This document shows, piece after piece, positions 23,801 through 35,324 of a stretch of DNA of 64,000 nt (within the stretch, counting starts at the first letter, position 1; each line of letters begins with the position of its first letter). The DNA is taken from positions 7,259,001 through 7,323,000 of the forward strand of contig OX419756.1 of assembly GCA_948567375.1 (NCBI GenBank), in the 5' to 3' direction. Position numbers and translations under genes: made by a program. The notes beneath the pieces were generated by a model, which did not search any database, was not told the origin of the DNA, and was given only the letters and a program-made list of their open reading frames with translations. The DNA is from Lunularia cruciata (lineage: Eukaryota > Streptophyta > Marchantiopsida > Lunulariales > Lunulariaceae).

Positions 23801-25278
23801 AAATATGTTTCATTGTCAAGGACAACACAAAAAGATCGACAATCCAAATTTCAGAGTTAACTGCAACTCAACTAATGAAACTTTATTTGACTTATATAAA
23901 GATAAAGCATTACAACTCAAACCTCCTAAATGAAGGTATACAGAAGTAAGATATGGATGCTTTTCTATCCTAAAATTAAGTAAGAATAGGGAATTTAACA
24001 TTTTTCTCATTTCTGATTTGTAGTTGATTGTAATGGTAAGAAATCATATATTATAATAGATGATTTCCATATAATCACAATATATGCTCTATTTTGTGAC
24101 CATCATATTCATAAGCACTAATACACATTAAGAATTTAACACACATAATATAGTACATATCTAGTGCTCAAGTTATCAATATACATTGTGCATTTTATGC
24201 ATATAATAGTATATTTAGTGTATGTCTTTATACTTATCCTAATATCCTATGTATATTAATAAAAATTTAATATTTTACATGCATATTGCAATATATATGA
24301 ACAATCTCCCCTACACATATATAATGCTTAAAATATAGTTATATTATCAAGCATCTTATTCATATATATAAAAGATTTCAATAATTATTTTGGTGGCTCA
24401 TTTGTGCTTTAGGATAATGTAATTCTTTTTTATAAGTTTAATAGGAGATAATAGGACTAGTGTAGTAGTTAGGTGACAAAAATGAAGGAATGTTTGTTAT
24501 CCATGGGCTAAACTTGTGATATGGCTAAGATGAGGCCTTTTGCCTATGGACTTATGGCCTAGGATGAAGTACAAGACCAATCCTACAACAAGGTAGCCTA
24601 CAAAGATGAAGACCCTTATACTCATTACAAAGATTATAGCCATTGTTGTCTAGTCATAATTTGTAAACTTTGTCAATTTGGACCTGATGATCTTCATAAG
24701 TACAAGCCGAAAGATCTTAACAATCATACAAATACAAGATCAAGGATATCAAGGACCTCTACAACTTCATGCAGCTGAGGACTACAAGTAGTATGAGTCA
24801 TGAGGGGTATGATGATTGCCACATATTTTTGCAGCCAAGTGTTAATGCAAACATTCAAGCACCATAACTGCGCTGTCAAAGAACAAAAATCTAGACCATT
24901 ATGTTTGCATTGATCTAAATGCTCTCCTGCAAAATGTATGACTTTATGCAAATTGATGACTCCCAAATGATAAAATGGTTTGCCCTAACTATAAATTACA
25001 AACTTGCATGTGGAATTCTTATTTTTTGTTTCACTTTTTATTGACACTTTGTCCCCATCGGAGCTTGTCGCACAACATTGCAACCTCAAAATATTGTTTG
25101 AGAAGTTTTAGGGAAGTGCATATCTTTGTGTTAGTAATTTTTTGCCAAGTGTAGCAATGGCCAACAAGATCATCACCAAAAACCTAGAACTTTTGAGTGG
25201 GAACTACATCTAGAGCCAAATACATTAAAAGTCAAAATTTGGGTTTCATGTTAAGGAATTGGAATATATCCAAAGTTT
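20850..25278. other. AT-rich interval without a supported gene
   Basis: Base composition shifts to strongly AT-rich from about 20,850, most extreme at about 23,250-23,600 and 24,000-24,400. Only short chance open frames are present. A short readable stretch at about 25,156 (MANKIITKNLELLSGNYI), just before the chromovirus, has the look of a retroelement Gag start, but there is nothing around it to confirm this. Confidence 0.7.
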
Positions 25279-25283
25279 CCATG

Positions 25284-26042
25284 TGTAATATTCTTAGGAC
25301 AAGAGAAGAGAGAAACACAAGTTTCACACTGAAACATTCAATGTCCCAAAGGAGCACCTTCTCTTTATTATATAAACAAAGAGGATCTCCTCCAAGGAAG
25401 CTCCACCATAGGATTAGACACACAGATAGGTGACATGTCAGCAAGCTCCATCCTTGGATTACTTACCTGGATGGGTGACATGTCGGTCTAGGTCCTATGT
25501 GGTTGGTAAAATAAGCTTTGACTAGAGGGAATCTTTTAGAGAATCTTCTTGTAGGAATCTCAGAATCACATGGGTAAGGTACCGTTGGAAAGCTATTGAT
25601 GAGAAAAACTTGGGGGAAGAGAATGCCACACTTCCTCTATTAAGGGGGGGGGGGAGTTTACACATTTTCAAGGCCTAATTCATCCGTTTAGGCCTCCAAA
25701 ATTGCCTTCAAAGATTTCAAGCATATTTTGGTTCCTACTCTATTAGTAAAAGTCCCTTATAAAGTAGATGTCCCTTTTGGTGATATCTCTTTCTGATCTG
25801 TTTAGTCCATCTTGTATTACATCCTTCTAGATGTCACCAAAGCAATTCTCACCTTTAAATCATATGTCTAGCTATTTGATTCTAAGGTTTTCAAGTCTAT
25901 TTTGGTTTCTACCCTATTAGTAGAAGTACTCTTTTGGTGATACTTCTATCTGATCTATTTTGACCATCATATATAACATCATTCTAGATGTTACCAAACA
26001 AAATTTTACATCTAGATCATATGGTTAGCTCTTGGTATTAGA
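25284..26042 (-). repeat. 3' LTR of the chromovirus
   Basis: A 759-bp LTR, terminal dinucleotides TG at 25,284 and GA (decayed CA) at 26,041-26,042. The U3 part contains two diverged copies of a roughly 120-150-bp unit (ttggtaacatctagaa...tgatgtta...caccaaaag on the sense strand), probably a duplicated control region. An 11-G run lies at about 25,644-25,654. Confidence 0.95.
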
Positions 26043-26055
26043 GACCTTCCTCCTT
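26043..26055 (-). promoter_or_regulatory. Polypurine tract of the chromovirus
   Basis: The sense strand reads AAGGAGGAAGGTC between the pol stop (26,056-26,058) and the 3' LTR. This is the expected plus-strand primer position. Confidence 0.85.
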
Positions 26056-27600
26056 TTAAGACACAACATCCTTGTTGTGTAGTTGTTGGTCAAATGCTTG
26101 CACCAACACCGGTGCATGTGTCAAATTGGCAATGGGCTCCCAGTTTGCTTCAAAGAGGGGGTAACCTTTCCATTATACAAGATATTCCACCCATAGATGG
26201 CGAGTACCATACATGCATTTTTGGAGAATACACTCCACTTCATATTCCTCTATGCCATCAATGAGTGTCGGACAGGGTCAAATGTCTTGTGTGGAATGAC
26301 CTTGGCCTGATTGGGGAGCATATCTATGTAGTAGGGAAACATGTAACACTGGGTGGATCTTCATGTGTGGTGGTAGCTCAAGGTGATAGGCCACAGTGCC
26401 AACTTGACAAAGAATCAAGAAAGACCCAACAAAACAAGGTCTGAGCTTACGAGGTCCAACTAATATGAGGTTGGTTGTCGATAGCCACACTTGATCCCCA
26501 ACATTGAACTCCATGTGCCTACGGTGTGCATCAACATACTGCTTTTGTCAATTTTGCACAATTTGTAATCTGTGCTTGGCGCTCTCCACACCTTGTTGGA
26601 TTCTAAAAACAAATGTGTTTACTGCATCAACCTTGGTAGCCACTGGACGGATCTTCATCAAGCTAGAAGGTGTGAAGGGATGCTCACCATACATGAGGAA
26701 GAACGGAGTGACTTGGGTAGATGCATTCAATGAATTGTTGTAAGCAAATTCTACCAATGGGAGTAGGGTGTCCCACCTCTCTTGCTCTTCTAAGGTGAAG
26801 TTGTGTAACATGTCTTCAATCATACGATTAGCCCGTTCTGTTTGTCCATTTTTTTGTGGGTGGTAAGTTGTGGACATGGTCAACTTGGTTTTGAAGAAAC
26901 CAAAAAGTGTATGCCAAAACAAACTGGTGAATTGAGTGCCTCTATCAGCAATGAGTACTCTAGACAAGCCATGGTGAGAGAAGATTGCATCTAAGTATAA
27001 TTGAGCTAGTTGTGGAGCGGTCACATCCTTGGTGGTAGGGCGTACATGAATTATTTTGCTGAGCCGGTTCACAAAGACCACAATGGAGTCAAACCCTGAG
27101 GTGATCTTGGGTAATCCACAAATTAGATCCATACTCACTTGTTCACAATGTTGGGTAGGAGTGGGGAGAGGTTGAAGGAGGCCTGCAAGAGCTTGATTAG
27201 AAGCTTTGTTCTATTGACAAAGTAGGCAGCTGTGCATGTAGTCTATCACATCGTTGCTCATTTTGGGCCAATAGTATGGCACGGGACTATATCCAAGGTC
27301 TTGTCCACTCCGACATGACCTGCAATGGCCGAATCATGACATTCTGCTATAATGGTGGCGGGTAATTTAGGGACATTTGGGATCTATAATCTGCCATCAC
27401 AAAAGGTGAGTCCTTGGGTGTTGGTGACGCCTTTGGATGACTGCACTTCTACAATCTGTGGATGAATTTTTGTAGCAATTAGAATCTCCGACCAAAATTC
27501 AAGGTTAATCTTAACCTCTACCACCAAGTTGTTTGCCATTGCCATGCATGTGAATGCATCTGCAAGTTGCTTCTTACTTTCCATGTAGGTGATTGTCATG
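26056..27600 (-). pseudogene. Integrase with C-terminal chromodomain
   Basis: An HHCC zinc region (ECHDSAIAGHVGVDKT, then CLLCQ) lies at about 27,200-27,350. The catalytic core spans 26,548-27,138, with the DDE residues in MSMDLICGLP, IADRGTQF and NGQTERANR. The GPY/F module (GDQVWLSTTNL, HPVLHVSLLHRY) lies at 26,278-26,514. It is followed by a chromodomain (EEYEVECIL, LWVEYLV, then WKGYPLFEANWEPIAN) ending at TAA 26,056-26,058. A nonsense codon replaces one residue inside the chromodomain between YLV and WKGY. Other stops interrupt the zinc and linker regions. The chromodomain normally guides integration towards modified histones. Confidence 0.9.
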
Positions 27601-28900
27601 TTGAAGCGTTGTCGCCACTCTGCCTACCAAATTTGGCAATGAGATAGATCCTTCTACATCTTGAGGTAGACTAGAGGTTTGTGGTATGTCTCTACTACAA
27701 ATACCTTCTCGCCCAAATAGTGCTTCCAATGCTTGGTTTCCAGAACGATGGCCAACTCTTCTTGTTTGTGGTGTGGTAGTTGTCCTTTGCCAATAACAAC
27801 TTTTGAGAGAAATATACAATTGGATGCCATCTGTCATGCCACTCTTGTTGTAAGACTGCTCTTATTGCTACGCCTAATGCATCTGTAGCCAACTTGATTG
27901 GATGTTTTGGGTCATACCACTTCAAGATTGGTGCATGTAGCAAGGCGGCTTTCAATTCATGAAAGGCCAAATCCTGTGTGGTTCTCCATGTCAACTTCTT
28001 CTCCTTGCCAAGTAGTGCCATTAAAGGTTGTGCAACCTTGGAGAAGTCCCTGAAAATACTACAATAGAATCTTGTCAACCCCAAGAAGCTCTTGAGTTGA
28101 GTTTGATATTTTGGGGCACTCCATTTTTGAATGACCTCTATTTTATCTGTCAATACTTGAATGCTCTCTGCACTTACTCTATGCCCTAAGTAGTCTACTT
28201 CAGATTTGCTAAACTTGCACTTTGTGATTTTGGCATACAATTGATTTTGTCTCAGAATTTGGAGGACCTCTTGTAGATGTTGTTTGTGTTTTGTCATCGT
28301 GCTACTACATACTAAGATATCATCCAAGAAGACAATAACAGACTTATCTAAGTATGGATGAAATATGTCATTCATTAGACTCATGAAAGTGGTAGGTGCA
28401 TTGGTGAGGCCAAAAGGCATCACAAGATACTTGAAGTGGCCATACCTGGTTCAAAAGGCAATTTTGTACACATCCTCCTTTGCAATTTGGGTTTGATTGT
28501 AACCGCTCCGCAAGTCCAATTTAGTGAAGTAACTTGCTCCATGGAGTTGATCAAATACGTCATCCATGCGGAGTAAAGGGTATTTTTTCTTCACTATTTG
28601 TTGATTGAGACCTCGATAGTCAATGCACATGCGCAATGTACCATCCTTCTTCTTCACAAACAAGACATGAGCCCCATATAGTGATATGCTAGGTTGGATG
28701 AACCCTTTCTGCAGTATCTCCTCAATTTGAGTCTTACATTCCTCCAAATCATGAGGTGATAGGCAATATGGGGCCTTACAAGGAGGTGTCTTCTCCGGGA
28801 GTGTCTCAATTTTATGATCTACTCTCCTTTTTGGTGGTAATCTTGAGGGTAGATCATCAGGAAAGGCATCTTGGAACTCATCCACCGCATCCTTCAATTT
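27600..28900 (-). pseudogene. Reverse transcriptase and RNase H
   Basis: RT motifs are clear: [44 protein letters not shown], and the catalytic VIVFLDDILVCS. A single in-frame TGA (about 28,448) lies between KIAF and TRYGHF. RNase H follows (KLATDALGVAIRAVLQQ, PIVYFSQKL) and shifts frame near NYHTT at about 27,780. Spacing and motif order are standard for Ty3/gypsy pol. Confidence 0.92.
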
Positions 28901-28939
28901 CTCAGGAATTTGGCCATCGAGTTGTGCACTCTAGACTTC

Positions 28940-29410
28940 TCTTATAGACCCATGAAACATCTATCGGTCTTACAAACAGTCGCCGTCCATATGACATATA
29001 GAGGCAGTTCTTGCCTATGTGATTTTTCTTTCACCCCAATGATTGACCATTTGTGGGTTCTCACTACTTTCTTCCTCCAATCTACCATAGGGTTGTAATG
29101 CTTTATCCATGGCATACCTAAGATTGCATTATAACGAGCTAATTGTATCACTTGCCACTCAATTGCTTCTTGATATTCTCCTATAGAGAGTGTTACCTGT
29201 CTAGGTAATGATTCAATCCTCTATGTTTGCCCATTTGGTAACTCTACTTCTTCACTCCCATCTCTCTCTAGATCCATACCCAATCTTATTGCAATATAGC
29301 AAGACAAGAAATTCTCTATTGCTCCCGGATCTGTTAATACACTCACTTGATTGCCTTCTAGGACTCCATTCACGACAATCAATTGTGAGGTTGCCTTTTG
29401 GGAACTTTGA
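28940..29410 (-). pseudogene. Aspartic protease region
   Basis: The sense translation has LEGNQVSVLTDPGAIENFLS, where plant chromoviruses normally have an Asp-Ser/Thr-Gly triad: here the middle residue is Pro. Downstream YNAILGMPWIKHYNP is the usual conserved stretch before RT. An in-frame TAG follows NGQT. Confidence 0.8.
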
Positions 29411-29419
29411 GTGTTAGTC

Positions 29420-30510
29420 TTCTTCCTTCCCTTGCTTCTCTATTTCCTTATTGAGCCAGTAAGGCCGCAAGGTACGTTTACTGGCAATCTTTGTTTTCCA
29501 AAGTGATTTCCACCTCCTTCTCTTGAATGCGCCTCTCCATGTTGTTCAAAGATTACCTATACCAAGGCCTTGGGCCTCTAGGGAAACAAGTGTGAAAATT
29601 GGTAGATATGTACCCAATACGACCACAATTGTAACAACGGTGTTGTTCTCCTTGAGTTCCTTCTCCTTGTGGGACTTTGTCTCTTTGTTCTTCTATCCAT
29701 CCACACTCCCCTTGAAGCGGTCGTGCTCCTCGATCTCAAAATCAAAGGTTGCATAATTCCATTGGTATAAGTCTACCTATGTGTGGCATTTCTGCCCAAT
29801 AATGTTGAGGTGGAACTACTCCTTCACCTCTACCCAATGCTCCTACTATTCTCTATGCACAAGCAATGGCTTCAAATATCATGCAAGGATTTTGCACCAT
29901 GACTTCTTGGCAAATCCGCTCCTTCAACCCTCATTTGAAATTGTCGAGAGCCTCTACTGGACTCATGTTGGTTATTGCAACTTGTAGATCCAGAAATGCC
30001 TCCACATACTCTTGTATGCTATTCTTATGTCTCAATCCCTATAGTCGGGTTTGGGCCATCTACAAGGAATCCACCAATTGGAAGTTCTTCAGCAATCCTT
30101 CTTGCATTGTTGTCCACATGACCTCCCTTCTCTCTACCAACATGGATCATTCCCAAGCATTATACCATGTGAGGGCTTTATTGGTCAAGTACCCACATGC
30201 AAACACACTTGCAACATGCTCCGTGATCTCTATTGAGAACAATTGGAAATATCAATTCATTCTCAAGATCCAATTTTCTACTACTCCCATCGTATTCTAT
30301 CCCTTGTAAGGCTTGATGTTGCAAGTCTTCTTTATCCAAAGTAGCAATGTGGCTTCATTGTGGATAGGGTTCATAGGCATAGGTGCCTCTCCAAGTACTT
30401 TAGTCGCAACTACTGGGTTTTGAGATGGCTCTTCTTCTTGCATGGCTTGATCGTTCTTGAGGATATGCACTTGACTTTGTAATGTCTCCATGGTCATCTT
30501 AATCTCTCAA
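29420..30510 (-). pseudogene. Gag with a degenerate zinc knuckle
   Basis: Retrotransposon Gag-type sequence is readable in one frame: MTMETLQSQVHILKND near the upper end, then WILRMN, FSIEITEHVASVFACGYLT, MWTTMQEGLLKNF and FKxGLKERICQEVM. It is interrupted by about nine single stops rather than frameshifts. The zinc knuckle reads CYNCGRIGYISTNF, where the His is Tyr and the last Cys is Phe. The region 30,510-31,156 up to the primer site has only broken frames (for example a stretch at 30,600-30,803). Confidence 0.85.
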
Positions 30511-31156
30511 AATTCATTCAACATCGCTTGCATTCCTTGCACCAACTCTTGCAATTGCGGATCTATGGTTCTTGCAACACTCAATTGCTAGTGTCTACTT
30601 CAATATAGAGTGAATATGATCACTCTAAAAAGCACACAAACTATCGGAACTACCATTTGGATGTCAAAAGTTATCACTTGTTGATAATACTCCTCACCAA
30701 AATTCCTAACCACAGAATCTCTAAACATCACTTTTGGTCTTGCTACATAATAGATTTCTACTTGAGGGTTGAAAGGGAGAAGATTTGGGACATTCACATC
30801 CATATCATCATAATAGAATGTAAATTTTCAAATCCCACTCTCTGTCATATATCACCATAGGTAGAATCACTAGGTTTGGTGAGTTCATCACCCTATCCAT
30901 GAATTCCGCACCAAAGTGATAAACTAGCGATACCTTCATTTGCTCACCCTAGATGTACATAGCCTTGATGTAGAATGGATTCAAGAATGGGAAACTAGGT
31001 GCAAGAAATTGTCCTCTTGGTGCATCCATCCCATCTGCTCTCTAAAGTCCTTCCTAAGTCTAGCAATTACTCTATGTTCTCCACCTCAAATTACTCAGTT
31101 CCAATAGTTTGTGCTCTTCCAAGAGGGGTGATCCACTCTCTTGGACTAAAACACTT

Positions 31157-31168
31157 GCTCTGATACCA
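31157..31168 (-). promoter_or_regulatory. Primer binding site, initiator tRNA-Met type
   Basis: The sense strand reads TGGTATCAGAGCAAGTG two bases inside the 5' LTR. The first 12 bases match the classic complement of the plant tRNA-iMet 3' end. Confidence 0.93.
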
Positions 31169-31170
31169 TG

Positions 31171-31895
31171 TGTAATACTCTGAGGACAAGAGAAGAGAGA
31201 AAACACAAATTTCACTCTCAAACATTTGATGCCCCAAAGTAGCACCTTCTCTTTACTATATAGACAAAGAGGATCTCCTCCAAGGAAGCTCCACCATAGG
31301 ATTAGGCACACAAATCAGTGACATGTCAACAAGCTCCACCCTTGGATTACTTACCTGGATGGGTGACATGTTGGTCTAGGTCCTATCTGGTTGGTCAAAC
31401 AAGCTTTGACTAAAAGGAATCTTCTTGTAGGAATCTCAAAATCACATGGATAAGGTACCATTGGTAATCTCTCGACAAGAAAAACTAGGGGGAAGAGAAG
31501 GCCACCCTTCCTCTATTAGGGGTGAGGATTCTACACATTTTCAAGGCCTAATTCATCCGTTTAGGCCTCCAAAATTGCCTTCAAAGATTTGACATATTTT
31601 GGTTCCAACTCTATTAGTAGAAGTCCCCTTTTAGTGATACCTCTTTCTGATCTGTTTAGTCCATCACGTGTAACATCCTTCCAGATGTTACCAAACCAAT
31701 TCTCACTTTTAAATCATATGTCTAGCTATTGGTTCTAACGTTTTCAAGTCTATTTTGGTTTCTACCCTATTTGTAGAAGTACTCTTTTGGTGATACTTCT
31801 ATCTGATATATTTTTACCATCATGTATAAAATTATTCTAGATGTTACCAAACCAAATTTTATATCAAGATCATATGGCTAGCTCTTGGTATTACA
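31171..31895 (-). repeat. 5' LTR of the chromovirus
   Basis: A 725-bp LTR paired with 25,284-26,042. A TATA-like CTATATAGTA on the sense strand lies at about 31,252-31,262, about 80-90 bp before the LTR end, so U3 is long and R-U5 short. The end next to the CCATG duplication is intact. Confidence 0.95.
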
Positions 31896-31900
31896 CCATG

Positions 31901-32845
31901 TTAGAAGAAATTTGAGACAACAAGAAGATGAGTAGTAAACTCCTTAGAGGAAATCCAACCTTATATGTCATGTGTATATACATCACTACACAATATATAT
32001 CGGTGTCAATATCATATACTATAGAAGCACAACTCATACAAAGTCATACACAAACTCTGAAGTGTCAGAATAATCAATTAGGTTCACATTCAATTCAGAT
32101 CAGAAATCAATTACTCAACTTGAGAAACTACCATCCATGGGTATTGATTACACTTCCAAGCCACACTACTCTAGCTAAGAGACTCTAGGCATGCTCACCA
32201 GCCTTGTCCACCATAGCTAGGAACTCAAGGGCTCAATATTAAAGACGTGATTCTCTAGAGCTGCACTTTGAATGTATATCCCTTGGGCTTGACCTAGCAC
32301 TCCAAACCTTAACAGCATTGCTGATGGCCCATCTGAAGGTGTGAATGGTATGATTGATGATATTCCTAACATGATCAATATCCCTAACATAGAATTTGGC
32401 CTTCATTGAGTTGTCTTTGAGCAACTGCTAATATAAGTTTGATTTCCAAGACAAACACTCCAACATCTAAGCAAACTAGCTTGAGTTCTACAAATGTTGT
32501 GATAATTATCATCCGTATATACATAGTTGTCAACATCATACACTATATAAGCACAACTTATATAGAAGTCATAAATAGACTCTAAAGTGTCATAATTGCC
32601 CTCCTAGTTGGTGGTTAGGTCCCTAACTCCAAATAGCCATCTATTCCAAGTATGTGATATGCCCTATGGTGGGCAAAGATCAATTGCTTCTCTTTAATTT
32701 ATATCACATAAAAATTGAACTAGAAATAGGTCAAGTATATTGAGGACATACCCAATGTCCTTGAAGAAACCACCATGAGAGGATGAGTCAAACATACCAT
32801 ATGCCATCCTCTCAAACATCTATCACACACCAGCATAGTATCAAC
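31901..32845. repeat. Old repeat, 3' flank of a degraded gypsy copy
   Basis: The segments actatagaagcacaactcat...agtcataca...ctctgaagtgtca at about 32,010-32,075 and cactatataagcacaactta at about 32,538 resemble each other and 42,060-42,160. The stretch is probably 3' LTR or flank of the degraded integrase copies at 32,847 and 42,300. No gene is supported. Confidence 0.5.
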
Positions 32846-33465
32846 TCTACCAAAAAAGCCACATAACATACACTAAATGCTTGCCATATAACAACAAGCT
32901 TGGGTCCATAGTGCCATCAATGTTTGGGAGGTGGCATGGCACACAATTGAACACATGATCCCTCCAAACAACACCATCATGTCCTTCCAACATGAGAGCT
33001 CTAGAAGGCAAAACCTCATGCACTCTTAAGATAATGCAGCTTGTAGTCACATTTATTGTTTTTGTAGTCTATTGTAGATATAAATAATCATCCAGATGAA
33101 ATTGATGGATCAAGGATCTATAACCTCAATTGTGAATTTTAAGGCATCAGTATGTTGAGCAATCACTAAGTTCTCAAAGGCCATCAACATCACTCTCCAA
33201 AAGATCTCTGCTCATTGAGAACATGCATTCATCCATACATTTGGATCATCCAAGTCCAAAGCTACAATAGCATCACAACAAATGGCTATAGGTGAATCTG
33301 AAACCTATCTATTAAGTAGAAAGTAAGGAGAGAAGGAGGCTTGTTGGGTGAACCAATAGCCCATGGCCAACTAATGTAATTAGAGATTCCAATCTCCTAA
33401 ATGGCCTCTTTGCAAACCATACTTATGCAGTCCTCTCTTTATTGTCTGAACCACTATCTTTACTA

Positions 33466-33651
33466 AGCCATATGCCTTAAGGTGATCTCAAGTGGCATTG
33501 TAGGTATAATTGTAATACCAATAACTAGACATATCATCTAAAGTTGAAAATTGGCTTGAGCCATATGCCTTAAGGTGATCTCAAGTGGCATTGTAGGTAT
33601 AATTGTAATACCAATAACTAGACATATCATCTAAAGTTGAAAATTGGCTTG
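33466..33651. repeat. Perfect 93-bp tandem duplication
   Basis: 33,466-33,558 and 33,559-33,651 are identical. The unit covers the host integrase remnant plus the first bases of the inserted LTR (TGTAATACC at 33,511 and again at 33,604). Confidence 0.95.
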
Positions 33652-34322
33652 GTAACATATGGAAGGATGTTATGTATGATAAGCTAGGTAGATCAGATAG
33701 TGGTGTCACCAAAAGAGTACTTCTACCAATAGAGAAAGAGCCAAAAATAGCTTGAATTTATAATACAAAAAGCTAGACATATTATCTAGAGGTAGAAATT
33801 GGCTTGGTAACATTGGGAAGGATGTTATGCATGATGTGCTAGGTAGTTCAAATAGAGGTGTCACCAAAAGAGGAATTCTACTAATATGGCAGAATTTAAA
33901 AATAACCTAGAAACTTTAGAGCTAATTTTGGAGGCCTAAACGGATGAATTAGGCCTAAAAAATGTGCATATGTACCTCCCCTCACCCAAGTTGACTCATC
34001 AAAAACTTCCAATAGTACCTCACCCATGCAATTGGGAGAATCATACAAGAATATTCCCTAAAGATTCTTTTGGTCAAAGATGATTTGACCAACCAGATAG
34101 GATCAGAACCGACAAGTCACCCATGCATGAAACCAATCTAAGCGCAAAGATTTCTTACAATTCATCAATCCATGTATCTGATCCAAGGGTGGAGCTTTCT
34201 TCAGAGGTGTCCCCTTTGCTATAAAATACAGTCAAGGTGCTCCTTTGGGGCATTAGAGGTTGAGTGTGGAATTGTATGTTTCTTCTTGTGTGTTTCTCTT
34301 CAAGTCGCCTATCTTTGAAAGA
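33498..34322 (+). mobile_element. Diverged solo LTR of the chromovirus family
   Basis: On the plus strand this matches the LTRs at 25,284, 31,171 and 36,930 (ttggcttggtaacat, caccaaaagagtacttctac, ggaggcctaaacggatgaatt, aaggtgctcctttggggcat). TGGCA flanks it at 33,493-33,497 and 34,323-34,327. Its 3' terminus is decayed (no clear TACA). It contains part of the 93-bp duplication. A solo LTR is the usual result of recombination between the two LTRs of an element. Confidence 0.8.
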
Positions 34323-35324
34323 TGGCAATAATGATCAATCAAAGCCTTGCCACACAAGATTTGAAACTCTCCCAACAATTTTGTACCTTAATCATTCAAG
34401 ACCTCAATTGGTACACCAAAATAACTAAGAACATGATCTAGGAACAAGTAATTTGTCCCTTCATTAGACTAGTCTAGAAGTGCCACCAACTCAATCCACT
34501 TAGAGAATTGCTCCACCATAACCAAAACATATTGATGATGTCTCACAATCAATGGTAAAGGCCCAAAAGAGTCTAAACTCAAGAGGTAACCCATCTCATG
34601 ATAGGTAATGGGTGTAATTATGGCATGAGAGCATTAAATGATGCTCTAAATTGGTCACAACCCACATATATGGCAACAAATTGATGTACATTGGCCTACA
34701 TACTATGCCACCAATAATGGCTATGGAGTAAGTTATATATAAGCTTTACTCTAAAATGTCCAAAGCTCCTCATGAGCATGTTTTACCAACTATGGTCTTT
34801 AATATGGAAGAGGTACTACTCATAGCCTACCATCCTCCCATACATGAAAGAAATATCTACCCTCCAATCTAAATCACATGGCTTGATGAAGGACACTATC
34901 CTCTCCTTGGCACCAATTGTGCCACCTACAATACCAATGCAAATATAGTCCATCATCAAAACATCATCATGAATGTCTGGCTGACCTGAAATTGACATGT
35001 AAGATGAAGAACCAGTTTTGGTCTCCATCAGTCCTCATGCAGCTTCACACATGCATGGACCATGATACTTCAGCAGAAATGCCCACCAAATCTTGAATGC
35101 ATTGATTGAAATGTATAAATGTAGCACTTTACAAGGCGATAAAGTTTGATTGAATTGACTTGATGCTCTATCCATTCTTGGAGCATTTGAAGTTGTACAA
35201 GTGGGTTCATTTTAGAAGCAAGAAGAGCTTAGAACCTTTGAGAAATTTGAGAGATTGTGAGAGAGGGTGATTGGGATTGAGAGCACAAAGTGAGAATCAG
35301 ATTCAAGGTGTGATTTCCTATTGC

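Larger units (their letters stand above)
25284..31895 (-). mobile_element. Complete chromodomain Ty3/gypsy LTR retrotransposon (chromovirus)
   Basis: The element is bounded by LTRs 25,284-26,042 and 31,171-31,895, with the target duplication CCATG at 25,279-25,283 and 31,896-31,900. LTR ends are TGTAATAC...GTATTACA, slightly decayed in the lower copy. The primer site complements the initiator-Met tRNA 3' end, and a polypurine tract abuts the lower LTR. Internal order on the minus strand is gag, protease, RT, RNase H, integrase and chromodomain, which is the Ty3/gypsy chromovirus arrangement. Coding regions carry many nonsense changes and some frameshifts, and the LTRs differ at many positions, so it is an old, non-autonomous copy. 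Confidence 0.95.
32847..34990 (-). pseudogene. Degraded Ty3/gypsy integrase, copy X
   Basis: On the minus strand, broken frames read in order: MMDYICIGIVGGTIGAKERI, LVKHAHEELW-like text, PLPLIVRHHQYVLVMVEQFS with FSKWIELVALLD, YFGVPIEVLND, then, after the inserted solo LTR, a DGL-KRVVQ-like region, IDLDD, the MAFENLAIA-type stretch (32,990-33,490), and finally ILRVHEVLPSRALMLEGHDG and PCHLPNIDGTMDPSLL (32,847-33,050). This is a non-chromovirus gypsy integrase with a long C-terminal tail. Many stops make it inactive. It is split by the solo LTR at 33,498-34,322. Confidence 0.7.

Noticed and set aside
29866-30309. Plus-strand frame of 147 codons
   Set aside because: It is antisense to the gag of the chromovirus, which has recognisable Gag text and a zinc knuckle downstream.
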